This document shows, piece by piece, positions 32,998 through 44,344 of a stretch of DNA of 64,000 nucleotides. The translations under genes and the position numbers were made by a program. Each line of letters starts with the position of its first letter. Position 1 is the first letter of the stretch. Source of the DNA: Marthasterias glacialis (Eukaryota; Echinodermata; Asteroidea; Forcipulatida; Asteriidae); the NCBI GenBank assembly GCA_911728455.2, contig OU452233.1, positions 15,567,214 to 15,631,213 on the forward strand, in the 5' to 3' direction. The notes beneath the pieces were generated by a model. The model was not told the origin of the DNA, did not search any database, and worked only from the letters and a program-made list of their open reading frames with translations.

Positions 32998-33554
32998 CTG
33001 CAAAAGACAAAACAAATTTGTTGTAGACAGTTGGTAAATGTTGACAAAAAGTGACAAATCAAAAAGGGGCTCCAAGGTCAAAATTCACTTGTTGGATGCG
33101 CTCATTTTTCAGTCGATAGAATCTTTATGAAAATGGAAAAAACTACAAGACTACAATTAAGAATAAATTGTTAGCTTGTAAACTTGCGGGTACAACCATG
33201 TGTTTGAATCTCTTTCGTGAGGAGTGTTGGCTCTGAAAAGAGCCGGAGTGGTCTCGACGTTTCGATCAGTATACTCTGATCTCTTCAAGATCGTCTCTGA
33301 TCGTCTTCAAGTACCTTTTCCTCGGTGTGTTCTGGCTGGGCGACCTGAAGGCGACTTCCCTGACTGGGTGTGGGCTTTTGAAGGGCGATTCCTTCATGGG
33401 CGAGATGAACAAGTTTGGGGCAGCCCTGAAAAATGGAGAAGAGGGTCAAGCTTCTCATTACTACACACTCCCGTTAGTGAAACCAAGGAAGGCTCAAAAG
33501 AAAACGTACATTCTAAAAGTTGAGCCTCTCTTCAAACTTAAACATGTCACCATG

Positions 33555-33705
33555 GCATTCGGGTTGGCTTTTAGCGGGTTCTTCCCTGCCTTTCACCCCT
33601 GAGGACCCCGGTTCGAATCCGGCTTGGGATTGGGTTTTTAGTCCCTGCCTGATTACGTGGGTTTTCCCTGGTTGTGGTTTTCCCTCCAACATCTAAAACT
33701 GACAT
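33555..33705 (+). repeat. tRNA-derived SINE family S3, copy 2
   Basis: GGGTTGGCTTTTAGCGGG, B box CCCCGGTTCGAATCCGGC and the same CCTGATTACGTGGGTTTTCC tail. The remaining intron holds a further B-box-like fragment (GTCACGACCGGGATTCAAACCC) at 33995-34018. Confidence 0.8.
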
Positions 33706-34274
33706 ATCTTCTCTTCACGAGTAAATGGAAATCATAATAATCGGCTCCTGTATAGCGCAGTTCCAAAGTGTGATCATTGCGCCTCAAACATTTTTACCCC
33801 TGGTCACTGGGCCATTTATTTCATTCCTTATAAACCATCTCAGCTCCCTAGCAAGTATACAACCAGTGCTGCCAAGTACAGCGCACTAAGCTACTTCAAT
33901 CACATAAACCATCTCTGCCCTCACAGGTACCCATTTACTCCTGGGTGAAGAGAAGCAATTACAGGTAAGAGTCTTGCTCAGTGACACAAGTGTCACGACC
34001 GGGATTCAAACCCACACCCACCAGAACTTGAGTCCGATGAACTAAACCGGCCTTATATGGGTTACAGTGCAAGGCACTTTTCAGGGCTCATTCGTTTCTT
34101 TACCAGAAAGATATAATTATAATAACAATAATAAATACATGCCACCTGCCAGAATGACTTTTTAGGGTGGGGTTTTTAACTTTAAGGTTTACGTTGTTGT
34201 ACTCATTATTACCCATTCCAGGAGTTATGTGAGAATGATAAGAGTAAATTTTTTTACAAGGAATGTTATCCTAC

Positions 34275-34339
34275 CTATAACCTTGCGAGGCTTGGGACAG
34301 TGTTGAAGACCTAGCAGGGGAAGGAGATAGTGTTGGCGT
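34275..34339 (-). CDS. RB1: RB1 exon 18 (RbC, CDK sites)
   Basis: Residues 742-762, acceptor CTTCCCAG, donor TATAG|GTAGGA. T-P-T-L-S-P-S-P aligns with human P-P-T-L-S-P-I-P; Ser746 corresponds to phosphosite Ser780. The rest is Ser-rich. Confidence 0.9.
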
Positions 34340-34426
34340 CTGGGAAGGAATATCAGACAAAAGCATAATAATAAACTTCAGTTTATATCCCAGAAAGAAA
34401 AGTGGAATACGGAAATATGTAGCAAT

Positions 34427-34584
34427 GGGAGACTTTTGAGACGCTGGCGGCAGCAGACACAACGGTCCGTTTTGGCAGTTCTGGACATGCGCGCACATGC
34501 TCAGTATTGTGCGTGTACTGTAGTTCGGAGCTTGCGTACTATGGGTGAGAACTATGTATAAAAGGAACATCCAAAAGTCTCCCA
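34427..34584. repeat. MITE family M1, copy D (diverged)
   Basis: TGGGAGACTTTTG at the left and CAAAAGTCTCCCA at the right are perfect inverted ends; the inner part CGCTGGCGGCAGCAGAC is one arm only. It starts 88 bp upstream of RB1 exon 18 in gene orientation. Confidence 0.8.
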
Positions 34585-34860
34585 ATACATTCATTTCCCA
34601 AGTTTTACCTGCTTTGAGTTTTGCTCTTTTGATTTGAATCTGTAACCAGCTTTGACACCGTGTTTTGGTCTTGATTTAGTTTTTACTATTTTTATTATTG
34701 TTTGGTTACTTTTTCAATTACTGTATTTCAGTTACTGGTTTTGCTTTTGGTAATTTCTTTTAATCCAAAAGGTTATTTTTTAAATTTTTGCTTGAGGAAA
34801 CCTACAACTTTAGTCATTCTCCCACTTCATGCATTTGCTCACGCCTTGACTCTACTCAAC

Positions 34861-35241
34861 AGACTGATCCATTCAGCCCTGCCTACTAACGTAAGTCCGA
34901 CAAAAGTCCAACACGCTAAAATCCCATTAGAAAGGTAAACAAACCGCCGCCATTGTTCTGACACACAACAGCACACACAAATGTACTAACTTTTGTTTTG
35001 TTTTATTTTTTTTCTCCTATTTCTGGTGGTGCAAATCCCACAGCAGTGGTCCCTGTACAGTCGTGTAAAAGTGGTTTAACAGTGTTCCTGTCTGCATTGT
35101 TCTTTGGACTTAAGGCGCTTGTCAAAAGGCCACGAAATTAAATTCATACCGTTCATGAAAACCATATGTGAGTCTGTATCCGTGGCAAGAAAAGTCACAC
35201 TATGTGCTGTTGCTAGGCAGTAGGGCTTAATGGATCAGTCT
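34861..35241. mobile_element. TA-flanked MITE family M2, copy 2
   Basis: Ends AGACTGATCCATTCAGCCC and GGGCTTAATGGATCAGTCT, interior as in copy 1 at 29122. It is slightly shorter and more diverged. Confidence 0.85.
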
Positions 35242-35688
35242 ATCCTTAGATTAGTTGAGTTTTTCGTAAAACCCCAGCTCAACATTGGTGAGAAGAAAAA
35301 CATAAACGTTCACAGATTTACATATACCTTACATGGTATAAAGATAATGATGGTAAAAAACTTTTAACATCTTTCTGCATGAAGTGATATCGTTTGTAAA
35401 TAATAAATGAAAGAAGATCCGAAATTAGTTTTCGTCTCAGTGAGACAGTACAAATGCGTACAAAAATGCTGAGTGCATTTTTACTGTTTTCTCGCAAATG
35501 AAACAACGAAATGAGCTGACATTTTCACAGGTTGGTTTTATTACAAATATCTCAATTTGTGCAAAGTATGGAAGCATTTACAGACACTTTACCAATGTTG
35601 AGCTGGGGATTTAAGCAAGTTCCCCCAACAGTAAGTTTTATTCAAATTATTCATGTGGTCCACTTTTTCCCAGGTTACATTTACTTAC

Positions 35689-35805
35689 CGGGTTCTTTGG
35701 CTGAAATTGCAGAATGTAGACCTTCATGACGGGCATGAAGATTTTATTGTAGAAGATGATGATAGAGTCTTCTTTGGTCCCATCAATGTCCACATTGCGG
35801 TAAGT
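35689..35805 (-). CDS. RB1: RB1 exon 17 (end of pocket B)
   Basis: Residues 703-741, acceptor AAACTACAG, donor AACCCG|GTAAGT. D-S-I-I-I-F-Y-N-K-I-F and Y-I-L-Q-F align with human D-S-I-I-V-F-Y-N-S-V-F and N-I-L-Q-Y. Tyr721-Asn722 match the LxCxE-contact pair Tyr756-Asn757. Confidence 0.96.
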
Positions 35806-36070
35806 CTGTAGTTTAACATACAAAACATTATCAAAACAGAATTACTTTTTTTTTATTTATTTTTTTTTATTTAAGTCGCCCATCACAAGGCATAAGGCCA
35901 CTCTAGGTGAGGGCTACAAGGAAAAGAGAAAGAAAACAGAAGAAATTAGGGGAGAAGAAAACTGTTTACATTCTGCTGAAATTGAGAAAGATTATAGCCT
36001 GCAGGTAAAACATGATACAGGCTATTGAAAATGGCACCCATTATCAAAGAGGCACCTACACCAAGACTAG

Positions 36071-36215
36071 GGCAGTCCTGATTATTCACGGAGGCAATTG
36101 CCTCCGTTGCCCCTGGTCACTGCCTTTCCTCATAGAAGTGCCCTTTGTCGAGAAGAAAATGCCCTGGTGCCCTTGCCCTTTCAAGAACGAAGCACTCAGG
36201 CCTGCTAGGGCCAAC
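36071..36215 (+). repeat. Dispersed repeat family G (GGCC-rich), single copy
   Basis: Holds the family words GAGGCAATTGCCTCCGT and CCCTTTGTCG...GCCCTTTCAAGAACGA...CAGGCC. Other copies: 41590-41740, 44345-44830, 45568-45705, 49005-49175, 56435-56600, 57508-57605. The rest of 35806-37178 has no recognisable element. Confidence 0.6.
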
Positions 36216-37178
36216 AGAGGTAAAACCACATCATGAAAAGATGTTTTTGTAAACCTGAGTGATCAATTTTCCATGTTTAGAGGTAATTACCTCATTTTGA
36301 ACTTGTGGTTTCCAGATTAATGAAGCTTTTGTAAGTGAAATGAAAACCTTTAAGTGAAGTGAAATCCTTTGCACATTTATTTTGATAAGTAACATCATTT
36401 TGACTGGCACGGCGGACTTTATAATGGAAGTGTTTTGACTCCCCCACAACTGTCGTATCTGGCAATGGGTGACCGTTAACCAGTTGCCGCCGAGATTATT
36501 ATTTTTTTGTCCCGTTCCCCTGGCGGGATTCTTTTGGTGGAATTGACAGAATCTTTTTTTCTTTGAGGGTACCGCTAGCACAAAGAAAACCCTAACTTGA
36601 AAATGCCAAGAGAACAAAGATTCTCTTTATCTGATCGTCCATTTTGTTTTTCAACCGAGAAAATGTCAAATTTATGCACCGTGAACTGCACAACATTGGC
36701 CGTTATCTACGACATAGGAGTGGAACTAAACACGAAACCTTGACTCGATTGCCGGGTCACTCTGACTTACCTCTATTGAGCCGAAATACAATAAATGAAA
36801 AATGGTGGAAGCCTCTCGATGCCCCGTAATCCCCTTCTTGGAACAAAAGGGCAAAGGTCTATAATCGGAGATTACACAAAAAACGCCTCTCAATGGCCAC
36901 AAAATGACAACATATTCAAGACCTTTTTTTGGTCCTTGTGTGGGTGAAACGAAGCATTAGAAGGCGTGTGTGTGGTCTGTGCACACTCCACAGCTGTATC
37001 ACCTTGGGAACTTTGCTCCGGTGGTCCAAAATTATATAATGGCATCTTTACACGGCTTCTGCTTCCAGGCAGAGGAAACATTTGCAGGTAAACAGGACAT
37101 CAGGCACCAACTGGTAAAGGTCAACTCAAATTCTGTGCTATCCAGGTTCGCTTTCAAATTTGCACACTGTAAACCTAC

Positions 37179-37283
37179 CGTAGCCTCGGCATGTGGCAGT
37201 GTCCGGTAAGCGTTAACGATGTCTTTGAATTTCAGCTCACTATCCGTCACTTTACATATGGAATAGATACAGCTCATTAATAT
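37179..37283 (-). CDS. RB1: RB1 exon 16 (pocket B, LxCxE groove)
   Basis: Residues 668-702, acceptor TTTTTCCGCAG, donor GCTACG|GTAGGT. I-Y-S-I-C-K-V, L-K-F-K-D-I-V and A-Y-R-T-L-P-H-A align with human M-Y-G-I-C-K-V, L-K-F-K-I-I-V and A-Y-K-D-L-P-H-A. Tyr674 and Lys678 correspond to human Tyr709 and Lys713 of the LxCxE-binding groove. The position of human Cys706 is Ser671, with a cysteine next to it. Confidence 0.96.
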
Positions 37284-38125
37284 CTGCGGAAAAAAAAAAG
37301 AAGGCAAAACGACAGGGTATGAGTAAAGATAGATGATAATCAGTTCCTCTTTTTATTTAGTCTTTTTTAGGTGCAAATCTGTGACGGATCAAGTGGTGGG
37401 GGGGGGGAAGGGGAGGGGTGGGGTTTGTAAAGAGGAACCTCAATATTCATAAACCGACTGAGCAGTGTCGTCAAGTCCTCCATTGGGAGTGTGTGTAAAT
37501 ATGGCACCTGCGAGGGCGCTACAATTTGTTCAGTAAATCAACAGTACAAAGAAAGTGATTAGTAATAACTGTGAGTGGCAAATGGATATGGGAACAAATC
37601 ATGAGCAAAATGGAAAATATTCTTCATGTATGGTCAGTTCATGGTGTGCCCGGAAGAAAGCCGTAAGGCTGTATGACCTTTTTCTGGGAACACAAAGTAC
37701 AACTTTTTGCCCCAGCAGAAGGTCACAAGCAATAACATGGCTCTTTTGAGAAAAGTAGGGCATGACTGTTATATATTTGTTGCTAGAATTACACCCAAGA
37801 CATGTTTTTCCATTCCAATGGGGAATTTGACTTTCCTGAATGACTTACAAATAGCAGAAAAACCACTTAACTGTCACATCAGTTTTCTTGAAACACAATT
37901 TTGGACAGTAATTGTTTACGACCTTTGGCCGGTCATACTTTCGTTCACATCCTTCTTCTGGGCACAAGACGAGTTGTTCACTTGTTTTTTTATTTACTTT
38001 GTATACAGAAGTCTGAAACAAAAAAGTAGGGGGGAATATTCTGACCCGTCACAAACAAATAGAAATTTACCCCCAGTATATTGTATGTCTGCTGCCACCT
38101 AGTGTCGCAAAGTTACACAGTTTAC

Positions 38126-38203
38126 CTGATCAAGATGTCTGTTCTTCAGGAGATCTGCCTTGCTGGTTACACAATACTCAACGCACGTCCACATGTATTT
38201 TTC
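38126..38203 (-). CDS. RB1: RB1 exon 15 (pocket B)
   Basis: Residues 642-667, acceptor GATTGCTAG, donor GATCAG|GTAAAC. M-W-T-C-V-E-Y and K-N-R-H-L-D-Q align with human I-W-T-L-F-Q-H and R-D-R-H-L-D-Q. Confidence 0.95.
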
Positions 38204-38314
38204 CTAGCAATCAAATCAAAAGTAGCAAAATAAGCGATGCAAGTATATCTTCACTGCTGGCATTTCTTATGACAGAAACTTTTAATTCTGAGTCTGACTT
38301 TGAGTCTTTGAAGA

Positions 38315-38700
38315 ATGTACAGGTCTTGCGCTTAAGCTTTTTGTAAAGTAGCCCAAGGGGCTAGTAAACTGTGCATTTTACTTGCCCCCGGGAAGTTTTC
38401 GTTGCCAAACATTTTGAAAACATGTATTGTCATAAATGTATGACAACACATTTTCTGATACTAATGGTAGCAATCACAACCAGTTTAACGGTCAAATGAA
38501 GTTACACTCACACACTCAAAAATAAATTAACACATTTCTATTATTCACATCTGAAAAGGAAGAAGTATGAGCATTATAAACAAGTAAGTTGCACAGTTTT
38601 TAGTAGCCTACAGGGCAAGTTGAGGAGTGGTGTTTACTAGCCCATGGCAGTTTTTTACTAGACAATATACGCCGGGCTAGTGTTAAGGGTAAGCCCTGAT
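38315..38700. repeat. Dispersed repeat R2, copy 2
   Basis: Shares TTGCGCTTAAGCTTTTTGTA and CATTTTACTTGCCCCCGGG with 17817-18240. An M1 half-end (TCTGCTGCCACCTAGTGTCG) lies at 38083-38112 next to RB1 exon 15. Confidence 0.7.
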
Positions 38701-39019
38701 GATGTAAAAGCAAAGTCCAATAATTAGACTTTTCTGGCATAAATCCCCATACAAAAACTAGCTCAATGAACTCCTATGGGCTTCTGGTAATCAGTGGAGC
38801 CAGATTGTGTGTGAAGTGGGCGTGGCTTACAGTGGAATTTCTTCCCAATTTGGAACAGGATAGCAAATTTCCATCATGTTTTCAAACTCTTTCTAAATTG
38901 CAGGCTGCATTACATGTAGTTTATCTACCAGTCAAAAACACAGTGGATATTGAAATTTGGTCGGGCAGAAGGGAAGGGGTTTGAGGTTTAATGGTCCTAA
39001 ACAGAGTCAACTTTCTTAC

Positions 39020-39260
39020 CAGATCTTTGGACACGCTGAGCATGCTGCAAAGCCTCTCCAGCCTGCCGTACGCAAGCTGCAGCACCTTGTTCAGAAACAC
39101 GTTCAGCGACACGGATCTCATCTTCCGCGGCGACATCGGGATATTGCTGGGTTGAGGGGAAAGGTTGCTGCCGCCCTTTGATAGGTGTTGGGGGATGGGG
39201 CTGGTTAAGGCCGAGGGCGGGGGTGTGGCCTCCCTGGGGGCTAGGGGTCTTGGGTTGGGC
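39020..39260 (-). CDS. RB1: RB1 exon 14 (Pro-rich spacer and start of pocket B)
   Basis: Residues 561-641, acceptor CCCTCTCAG, donor GATCTG|GTAAGA. A Pro/Ser-rich spacer holds several S-P dipeptides (T-S-P, L-S-P, M-S-P), candidate CDK sites. Pocket B begins S-V-S-L-N-V-F-L-N-K-V-L-Q-L-A-Y, aligned with human S-T-S-L-S-L-F-Y-K-K-V-Y-R-L-A-Y. Confidence 0.92.
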
Positions 39261-39573
39261 CTGAGAGGGGATAGGTACCTGTTGGGCCAGATAAAACGGT
39301 GGGTTAGAGGGTGATCCTAAAGGCCAGTTTACACATCACAAATAATCAAACTTTCAAACTATTAATGTTTGCTGTGTAAACTGATGAGTGACCAGTGTCA
39401 TATGATTGGTAAGCACCATTGTCTAAATGGTCAAAAATGCTTCTTGCCGGGCCATGTCGCATGGTTTTGTACGCCCTCTAGTTTTTTCATTTAACTCTAG
39501 GGCGTAACCAATAGTCTATCAAATTCAAATGGTTAGAGTAAATATAAATCTATCTTTTAAGAAGATAACTCAC

Positions 39574-39629
39574 ATATCTGCTGCTGTTGTATTTGGCGAA
39601 CTCAATCCATTGGTCCTTGAACTTGTTAT
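39574..39629 (-). CDS. RB1: RB1 exon 13 (spacer)
   Basis: Residues 543-560, acceptor TTTCAAACAG, donor GATAT|GTGAGT. The small exon ends N-T-T-A-A-D-M across the junction, matching human N-H-T-A-A-D-M, which anchors it despite weak similarity elsewhere. Confidence 0.85.
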
Positions 39630-40329
39630 CTGTTTGAAAATTAAAACCGTTATTTCAGCCATCTACCAAGAGTAATTTAACGACTTGTCAACAATTATTG
39701 AAAGCATCAAAGCTTTCAAGGAGGGTCTCATATTTTCATACTGGACACTGAAGTCACAAAGTCAATTTTGAAAACATTCATTCCCACGACAAATTCTGAC
39801 GATAAAATCTGGCCTCAACTCAGAAAAAAGGGAGGTTTGGCACGGGGTCGCACAAATTTTTCAACATTTTTAAGGTCGCACAGAGAGTAGAAGTCTTCAA
39901 GACCGAAGCCTCGCAGGTATTAATAATAATAATTTGGGAGGCTAATCATCCTTACTGGCTGCTGAGAAGCTGAATAGCGATAGACGTGGCTACAATGAAA
40001 GGTTGCCATTGTTAGGTTTTTTTTGTATTTTTTTTATTTTGTGTTTATGTGCTATGTAATTTTTATAGTAGCTTTGTGTTTCAATCTTTTTACTGCTGTA
40101 CAATGGAAATCAGATCTCATGTTTCTAACATGACAAATAAATAAATTGAATTGAATACAATGTGGTCAAGCCGCACGCAACGAAGGGTTTTTTCGGCAGT
40201 CAGCCATTTCGCCCCACATGACCACAGAGCATGCAGCCAGAGATCGAAAGTGTTCAATTTTGTTCTGGTGGGAGGAAAACCAGAGGGCCTGGAGAAAACA
40301 CCCTTGTGGCTAAAGGAGAGAACCAACGC

Positions 40330-40510
40330 ACAACTCTACTCACATAATGGCCTTGACTGGGAATGGAACCAGGGCCACAATGGTGAGAGGCGAGCGCTTT
40401 ACACACCGGCCATCCATGCCACCAAATGTGGAATGGGTTTTCAGTCCCTATAGGAATGGTTGGATTTTTTTCCCCAGTTGGGGTGCTCCTCCCAGATCTA
40501 AAAACGAGAG
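40330..40510. repeat. SINE family S3-related repeat
   Basis: A B-box-like segment (GGAATGGAACCAGGGCC, minus strand) precedes the S3 tail AATGGGTTTTCAGTCCCTA. The other parts of 39630-40664 are AT-rich without identified elements. Confidence 0.55.
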
Positions 40511-40664
40511 ACTTCTTCAACATCTTATCTCCACAGGTATCTTCAGGCATCTTGAGGCCTTTGGGTAATGGTGCAGGGCACTTTTGAGGAGTCCTTGATT
40601 TCATTACCAGAAAGATATAACAATAACAATAATTATATGAGTGAAAGTCCGCAGAGAAACTTAC

Positions 40665-40778
40665 CACAGGCGAGGTTAACTGCAACGTAGTGCCAGCTGT
40701 TTGGATGAGATCATGAAGGGGCGATGAGGAATGCCAGGCCATACTCTCAACTATTCTCGTCTCGATGGACTGAAGATG
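40665..40778 (-). CDS. RB1: RB1 exon 12 (end of pocket A)
   Basis: Residues 505-542, acceptor CTGTACAG, donor CCTGTG|GTAAGT. H-L-Q-S-I-E-T-R-I-V-E-S-M-A-W and S-S-P-L-H-D-L-I align with human H-L-E-R-C-E-H-R-I-M-E-S-L-A-W and D-S-P-L-F-D-L-I. Confidence 0.95.
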
Positions 40779-40919
40779 CTGTACAGATACAGATTTTGTA
40801 AACATACCAACAACAACAAAATGTTTCAGTGGTTTTTGGGGTTTTTTTTTGCAATGCTCTCTCTTTATGAGAAGTTAAATATGGTAAGAGAATATCTTCA
40901 TTATAAAGAACTTGGAATG

Positions 40920-41440
40920 TCCCCCAAGCACCTCTGAAACGTCTCACTGGTACTCAATACAGGGCTGCCAAACTTGTTCTCGCTGTTAACTGTTAGAAAG
41001 CTCACGGCTCTCCCTTACGTGCTCAACTACACTGGCTTCCCATTGAGAAACATATCCAGTTCAAAACTCTTTTATATGTTTTGAAATGCTTGAGTGACAT
41101 TGCTCCACCTTATCTCTCTGTCATCTTCACCAAAGCAACCACCAAGGACTCCGTTCTTCTTCCGATAAGAACTCGGCTTACCACTCATAAGTCCCGATTA
41201 TCGTATGGCAAACATGCCTTCTCACACTCTGCTGCTGAGCTTTGGAACAGTCTCCCCATTATTGTCCGTGATTCATCTTGTATGGTAACATTTAAGAGTG
41301 AGCTTAAGACTTATCTGTTTCCTCAATGTGTAGATTTTTGATTTTGTTTTGTTTATATTCTTGTTTGTTATATTTTGTCCCTCTTCTTTTGTTATACGCT
41401 TTGATCATGCTTTGGAGAAGTGCAATATAAATGCCTGTTC
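40920..41440 (+). pseudogene. L2/CR1-like LINE 3' end
   Basis: The frame 41081-41341 reads L-K-C-L-S-D-I-A-P-P-Y-L, R-T-R-L, F-S-H-S-A-A-E-L-W-N-S-L-P and F-K-S-E-L-K-T-Y-L-F, the hallmark end of CR1/L2 reverse-transcriptase ORFs. Upstream, L-H-W-L-P-I-E-K-H-I-Q-F-K is in frame from about 41025, while an earlier A-A-K-L-V-L segment is out of frame, so the copy is broken. It lies antisense to RB1. Confidence 0.88.
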
Positions 41441-41589
41441 GTAGTATCATTTTTAATATATTTTAGTTTCAATTGATCAACTGAAGATGTATTCACCGAA
41501 ACCCCCCCTAGTGGTTTGGCTAGCAGGGTTTGTACAGGTTAGAGAGTCAAGTTGAAGGACTTTCTAATCCCTTTATCAGTAAAAACCTA

Positions 41590-41745
41590 TCCCATGGCAG
41601 GCCTTGATCTTAACTGAGGCCACCGAGGCCATTGGCCTCATGCCCTGTCAAGTTGGCTAGCATGCCCTTGTACAATTTCCCTGATTTGGCCAGCAAAGGC
41701 CTGCCCCTGTTTTTCTTAAGATCGTGGCCTGCCATGGAGGGGGGG
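41590..41745. repeat. Inverted repeat of family G
   Basis: CCATGGCAGGCCTTGATCTTAA pairs with TTAAGATCGTGGCCTGCCATGG around a GAGGCCACCGAGGCC core (full arms are slightly longer). A run of 12 G residues follows. Confidence 0.75.
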
Positions 41746-42202
41746 GGGGGGCTCAGAAATCTTTCAGGAGTCCTGCTGGAGCGAACTGGTTAACACTGCA
41801 TATATTTGCATATTCATGTTGAAACACTACGTGATAAGTGGTGGGCAACCTTGTTAGTCAGGCAATAATCAAAAATGGATAAAAATTAATTGTAGCGCTC
41901 AAATAACTAACCACAAGTTTGAGATCAGGAACAAAGACACACAGAAGCCTGTCTCTGAACACTTCAATCTCCCTCTGGCAAACTCACTAATCCATCTCAG
42001 TGTTGCTGTACTCCAGCAAAGGTCAATCAAAATTAGGACGGACAGGGAAACAGCAGAACAAAAGATCATTCAGAGACTGGACTGTATTGATAGAGCGCTG
42101 AATAAGGACCATGCTTTCATGTCACCCTATACCTAGCTTTGACTCTTCACCTCCCTTTGTTTACTTATGCTTGACTGGCTATCACCAGTATTTAACTCTT
42201 GT

Positions 42203-43787
42203 TAGGTGTTCGGGCACTCAGCCCGGAACACCTATTGATTTTGTTCGGTTTTTTTTTTTTTTTTTTAATACTTCTTCTTCTTCTTCTCACCGAACGTTGT
42301 CCGCTAACAAATGCACACTTCTTAAAGTCACACAAACTTCAAACTTCACACACAGTTAGAACTTCACTAGGACAGGAAACCGTTTGAGTGACGTCATGAT
42401 GACGTCATCGGGTGTCGAATTACATTAAATCAAATTTTATTATTTCAAAAAATCATAACTCCTGAAGTACACAATGGATTTTTACAATCTATACATCATC
42501 GGAAAGGTCATTCAAAACTGCGTAAACGCTCCACAGACATAACCCCAATTTGACCTTGTCTTCCGGTTCAAACCGGAAGTTGAAAATTTCAAAAAATTTC
42601 AAAAAATCATATTTTAAGAAGTACTTATCACATGATCACAAATCTTGCATCAGATTGTAGAGAATTGAGTCTTCTCAAACTTTTGCATTGGAGTGACACC
42701 ATTTTGACCTTTACTTCCGGTTCAAACCGGACGTTTAACGCAAATCGATTGTCCGTGTGCGTTCAAGCGTGTCCAACATTGCTGTACAAAATCCAATGCC
42801 ATTATACATGTACACGTGTGTGTGTGTGCCTGGCTGTGTGACATCGATGCCACATTGCTATGCACATTAACCACACGTTGTTCTTAGTCTCTTCTCAAGG
42901 TGCATACTCCACGCTTTGTTAGTCTTTAATACAGGGCTTATTTAAACATTTAAAAATCAACAAAAAATCAACCGTTTGAGGTATGAACATAATTCTTTCG
43001 ACAAATGTCAAGGTAAGGGAGGGTCTTTCTTTATGACACAATAAGTGACCTCTGTGACATCTACTTCCGGTCAAACCGGAAGTAGCTTTTTATATAAAAT
43101 TGCTAAGAGCTAGGAACATGAATCTTTCACCAAATACCAAGGTTAGGAAAGGTCATTCTCTGTTGCACATTGGGTGACCTCTATGACCTCTACTTCCGGT
43201 CAAACCGGAAGTAGCTCCTCATGTAAAAGTGGTTAGAGTTAGGAACATGATTATTTCGATAAATATCAAGGTTAGGGAAGGTCTTCATTTGTGAAACGTT
43301 AAGTGACCTTTGTGACATCTACTTCCGGTCAAACCGGAAGTACCTCTTTATTTAAAAATGGTGAGAGCTAGGAACATGATTCTTTCACCACATACCAAGG
43401 TTAGGGAGGGTCCTTCTCTGTTGCACATTGGGTGACCTCTGTGACCTCTACTTAAGATCAAACCGGAAGTAGCTCCTCATTTATGCATGGTAAGAGCTAG
43501 GAACATGATTCTTTCACCAAATACCAAGGTTAGGGAAGGTCCTTCTTTGTCACACATTGCGTGACCTCTCTGAACTCTACTTCCAGTCAAACCGGAAGTA
43601 CCTTCTCATTTAAAAGTGGTTTGAAATTCCTGTCCAAACCGGATGTTCAAATTAAATATTGTATTATAAACCTCAATTTAACGTATGTTTTTCTTCATAT
43701 TTTCTTAAATATCAGTTGGATTAACTTTTAATTTCATTTAACTTTTAACACATAAAATATTTTTTATACATCCACTCCGAACACCTA
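42203..43787. mobile_element. 1.6-kb TIR element with CRE pair and ETS-site tandem array
   Basis: Ends TAGGTGTTCGG (42203-42213) and CCGAACACCTA (43777-43787) are perfect inverted repeats. The left end also folds on itself (AGGTGTTCGGGC...GCCCGGAACACCT). Inside are two TGACGTCA palindromes three bases apart (42389 and 42400) and a series of ACTTCCGGT-CAA-ACCGGAAGT motifs. Left half-sites at 43063, 43192, 43321, 43450 (decayed) and 43579 are spaced exactly 129 bp, so a 129-bp satellite lies within the element. Two looser copies with TTCAA spacing occur near 42560 and 42713. No long coding frame is present. Confidence 0.85.
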
Positions 43788-43935
43788 GTTTTTGTGATGC
43801 CACAAAAACTCATTTCTAGTTGATGATTTGTTCTCTTCATTGCATCTGATGAAGTAGTTGTTGCTATGAAAGCTTAATGCAGTTTTAGTTATTCATGGTG
43901 CTACAATTAATTTTCTATTATGTTCAAACACTGAC

Positions 43936-44084
43936 CTTCTTGGCCTCTTGGGTCAGTTTTGGTTCATCTTTCATGAAGCTCTCAAGCACCTTACTGAAGT
44001 CATAGGCCTTGAGAGAGAAGACATCCAGTATCCACGGAAATAAGAGACGGGACGCACTGCCAGGCATTGAAGAAAACTCACTCG
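43936..44084 (-). CDS. RB1: RB1 exon 11 (pocket A)
   Basis: Residues 455-504, acceptor CTTTTTAG, donor [27 protein letters not shown] and K-V-L-E-S-F align with human F-P-W-I-L-N-V-L-N-L-K-A-F-D-F and K-V-I-E-S-F. Confidence 0.95.
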
Positions 44085-44126
44085 CTAAAAAGGGGGGCAA
44101 AAGTTAATAAAATTGATTTAGATAGA

Positions 44127-44325
44127 TGTTAATATTTGCATCGGGGAATGAATATAAATTTCAATTTGCCTTCCACCGATGTGTGATAAGCACTGTACAC
44201 TCGGTGCTTTCGAGTCCTGTGGAAAAAAAATCCACAGGCAACTCGGGTGGGATTCGAACCCACGACTCCCGCATGACTGGAGCAGATGTCTTAACCACTA
44301 GACCACCAAGCACGCCCGGTGACGA
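44127..44325 (-). repeat. tRNA-derived SINE family S2, copy 1
   Basis: On the minus strand a B box (GGTTCGAATCCCACC) lies inside CGGGTGGGATTCGAACCCAC, and CTAGTGGTTAAGACATCTGC marks the tRNA-like head. The tail includes CCACAGG...GAGTC...GTGCTTATCACACATCGGTG, shared with 48350-48545. Confidence 0.85.
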
Positions 44326-44344
44326 GGGGCCATTAAAATTGATT

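Noticed and set aside
35820..36240. Additional RB1 exon between exons 16 and 17
   Set aside because: Exons 16 and 17 join in phase 0 and alignment with human RB1 leaves no gap.
41081..41341. Stand-alone protein-coding gene
   Set aside because: The residues match the end of L2/CR1 reverse-transcriptase ORFs and the upstream frame is broken.
42389..43640. CRISPR-like array (regular 129-bp spacing)
   Set aside because: The whole 129-bp unit repeats, not a short repeat with unique spacers, and the genome is eukaryotic.
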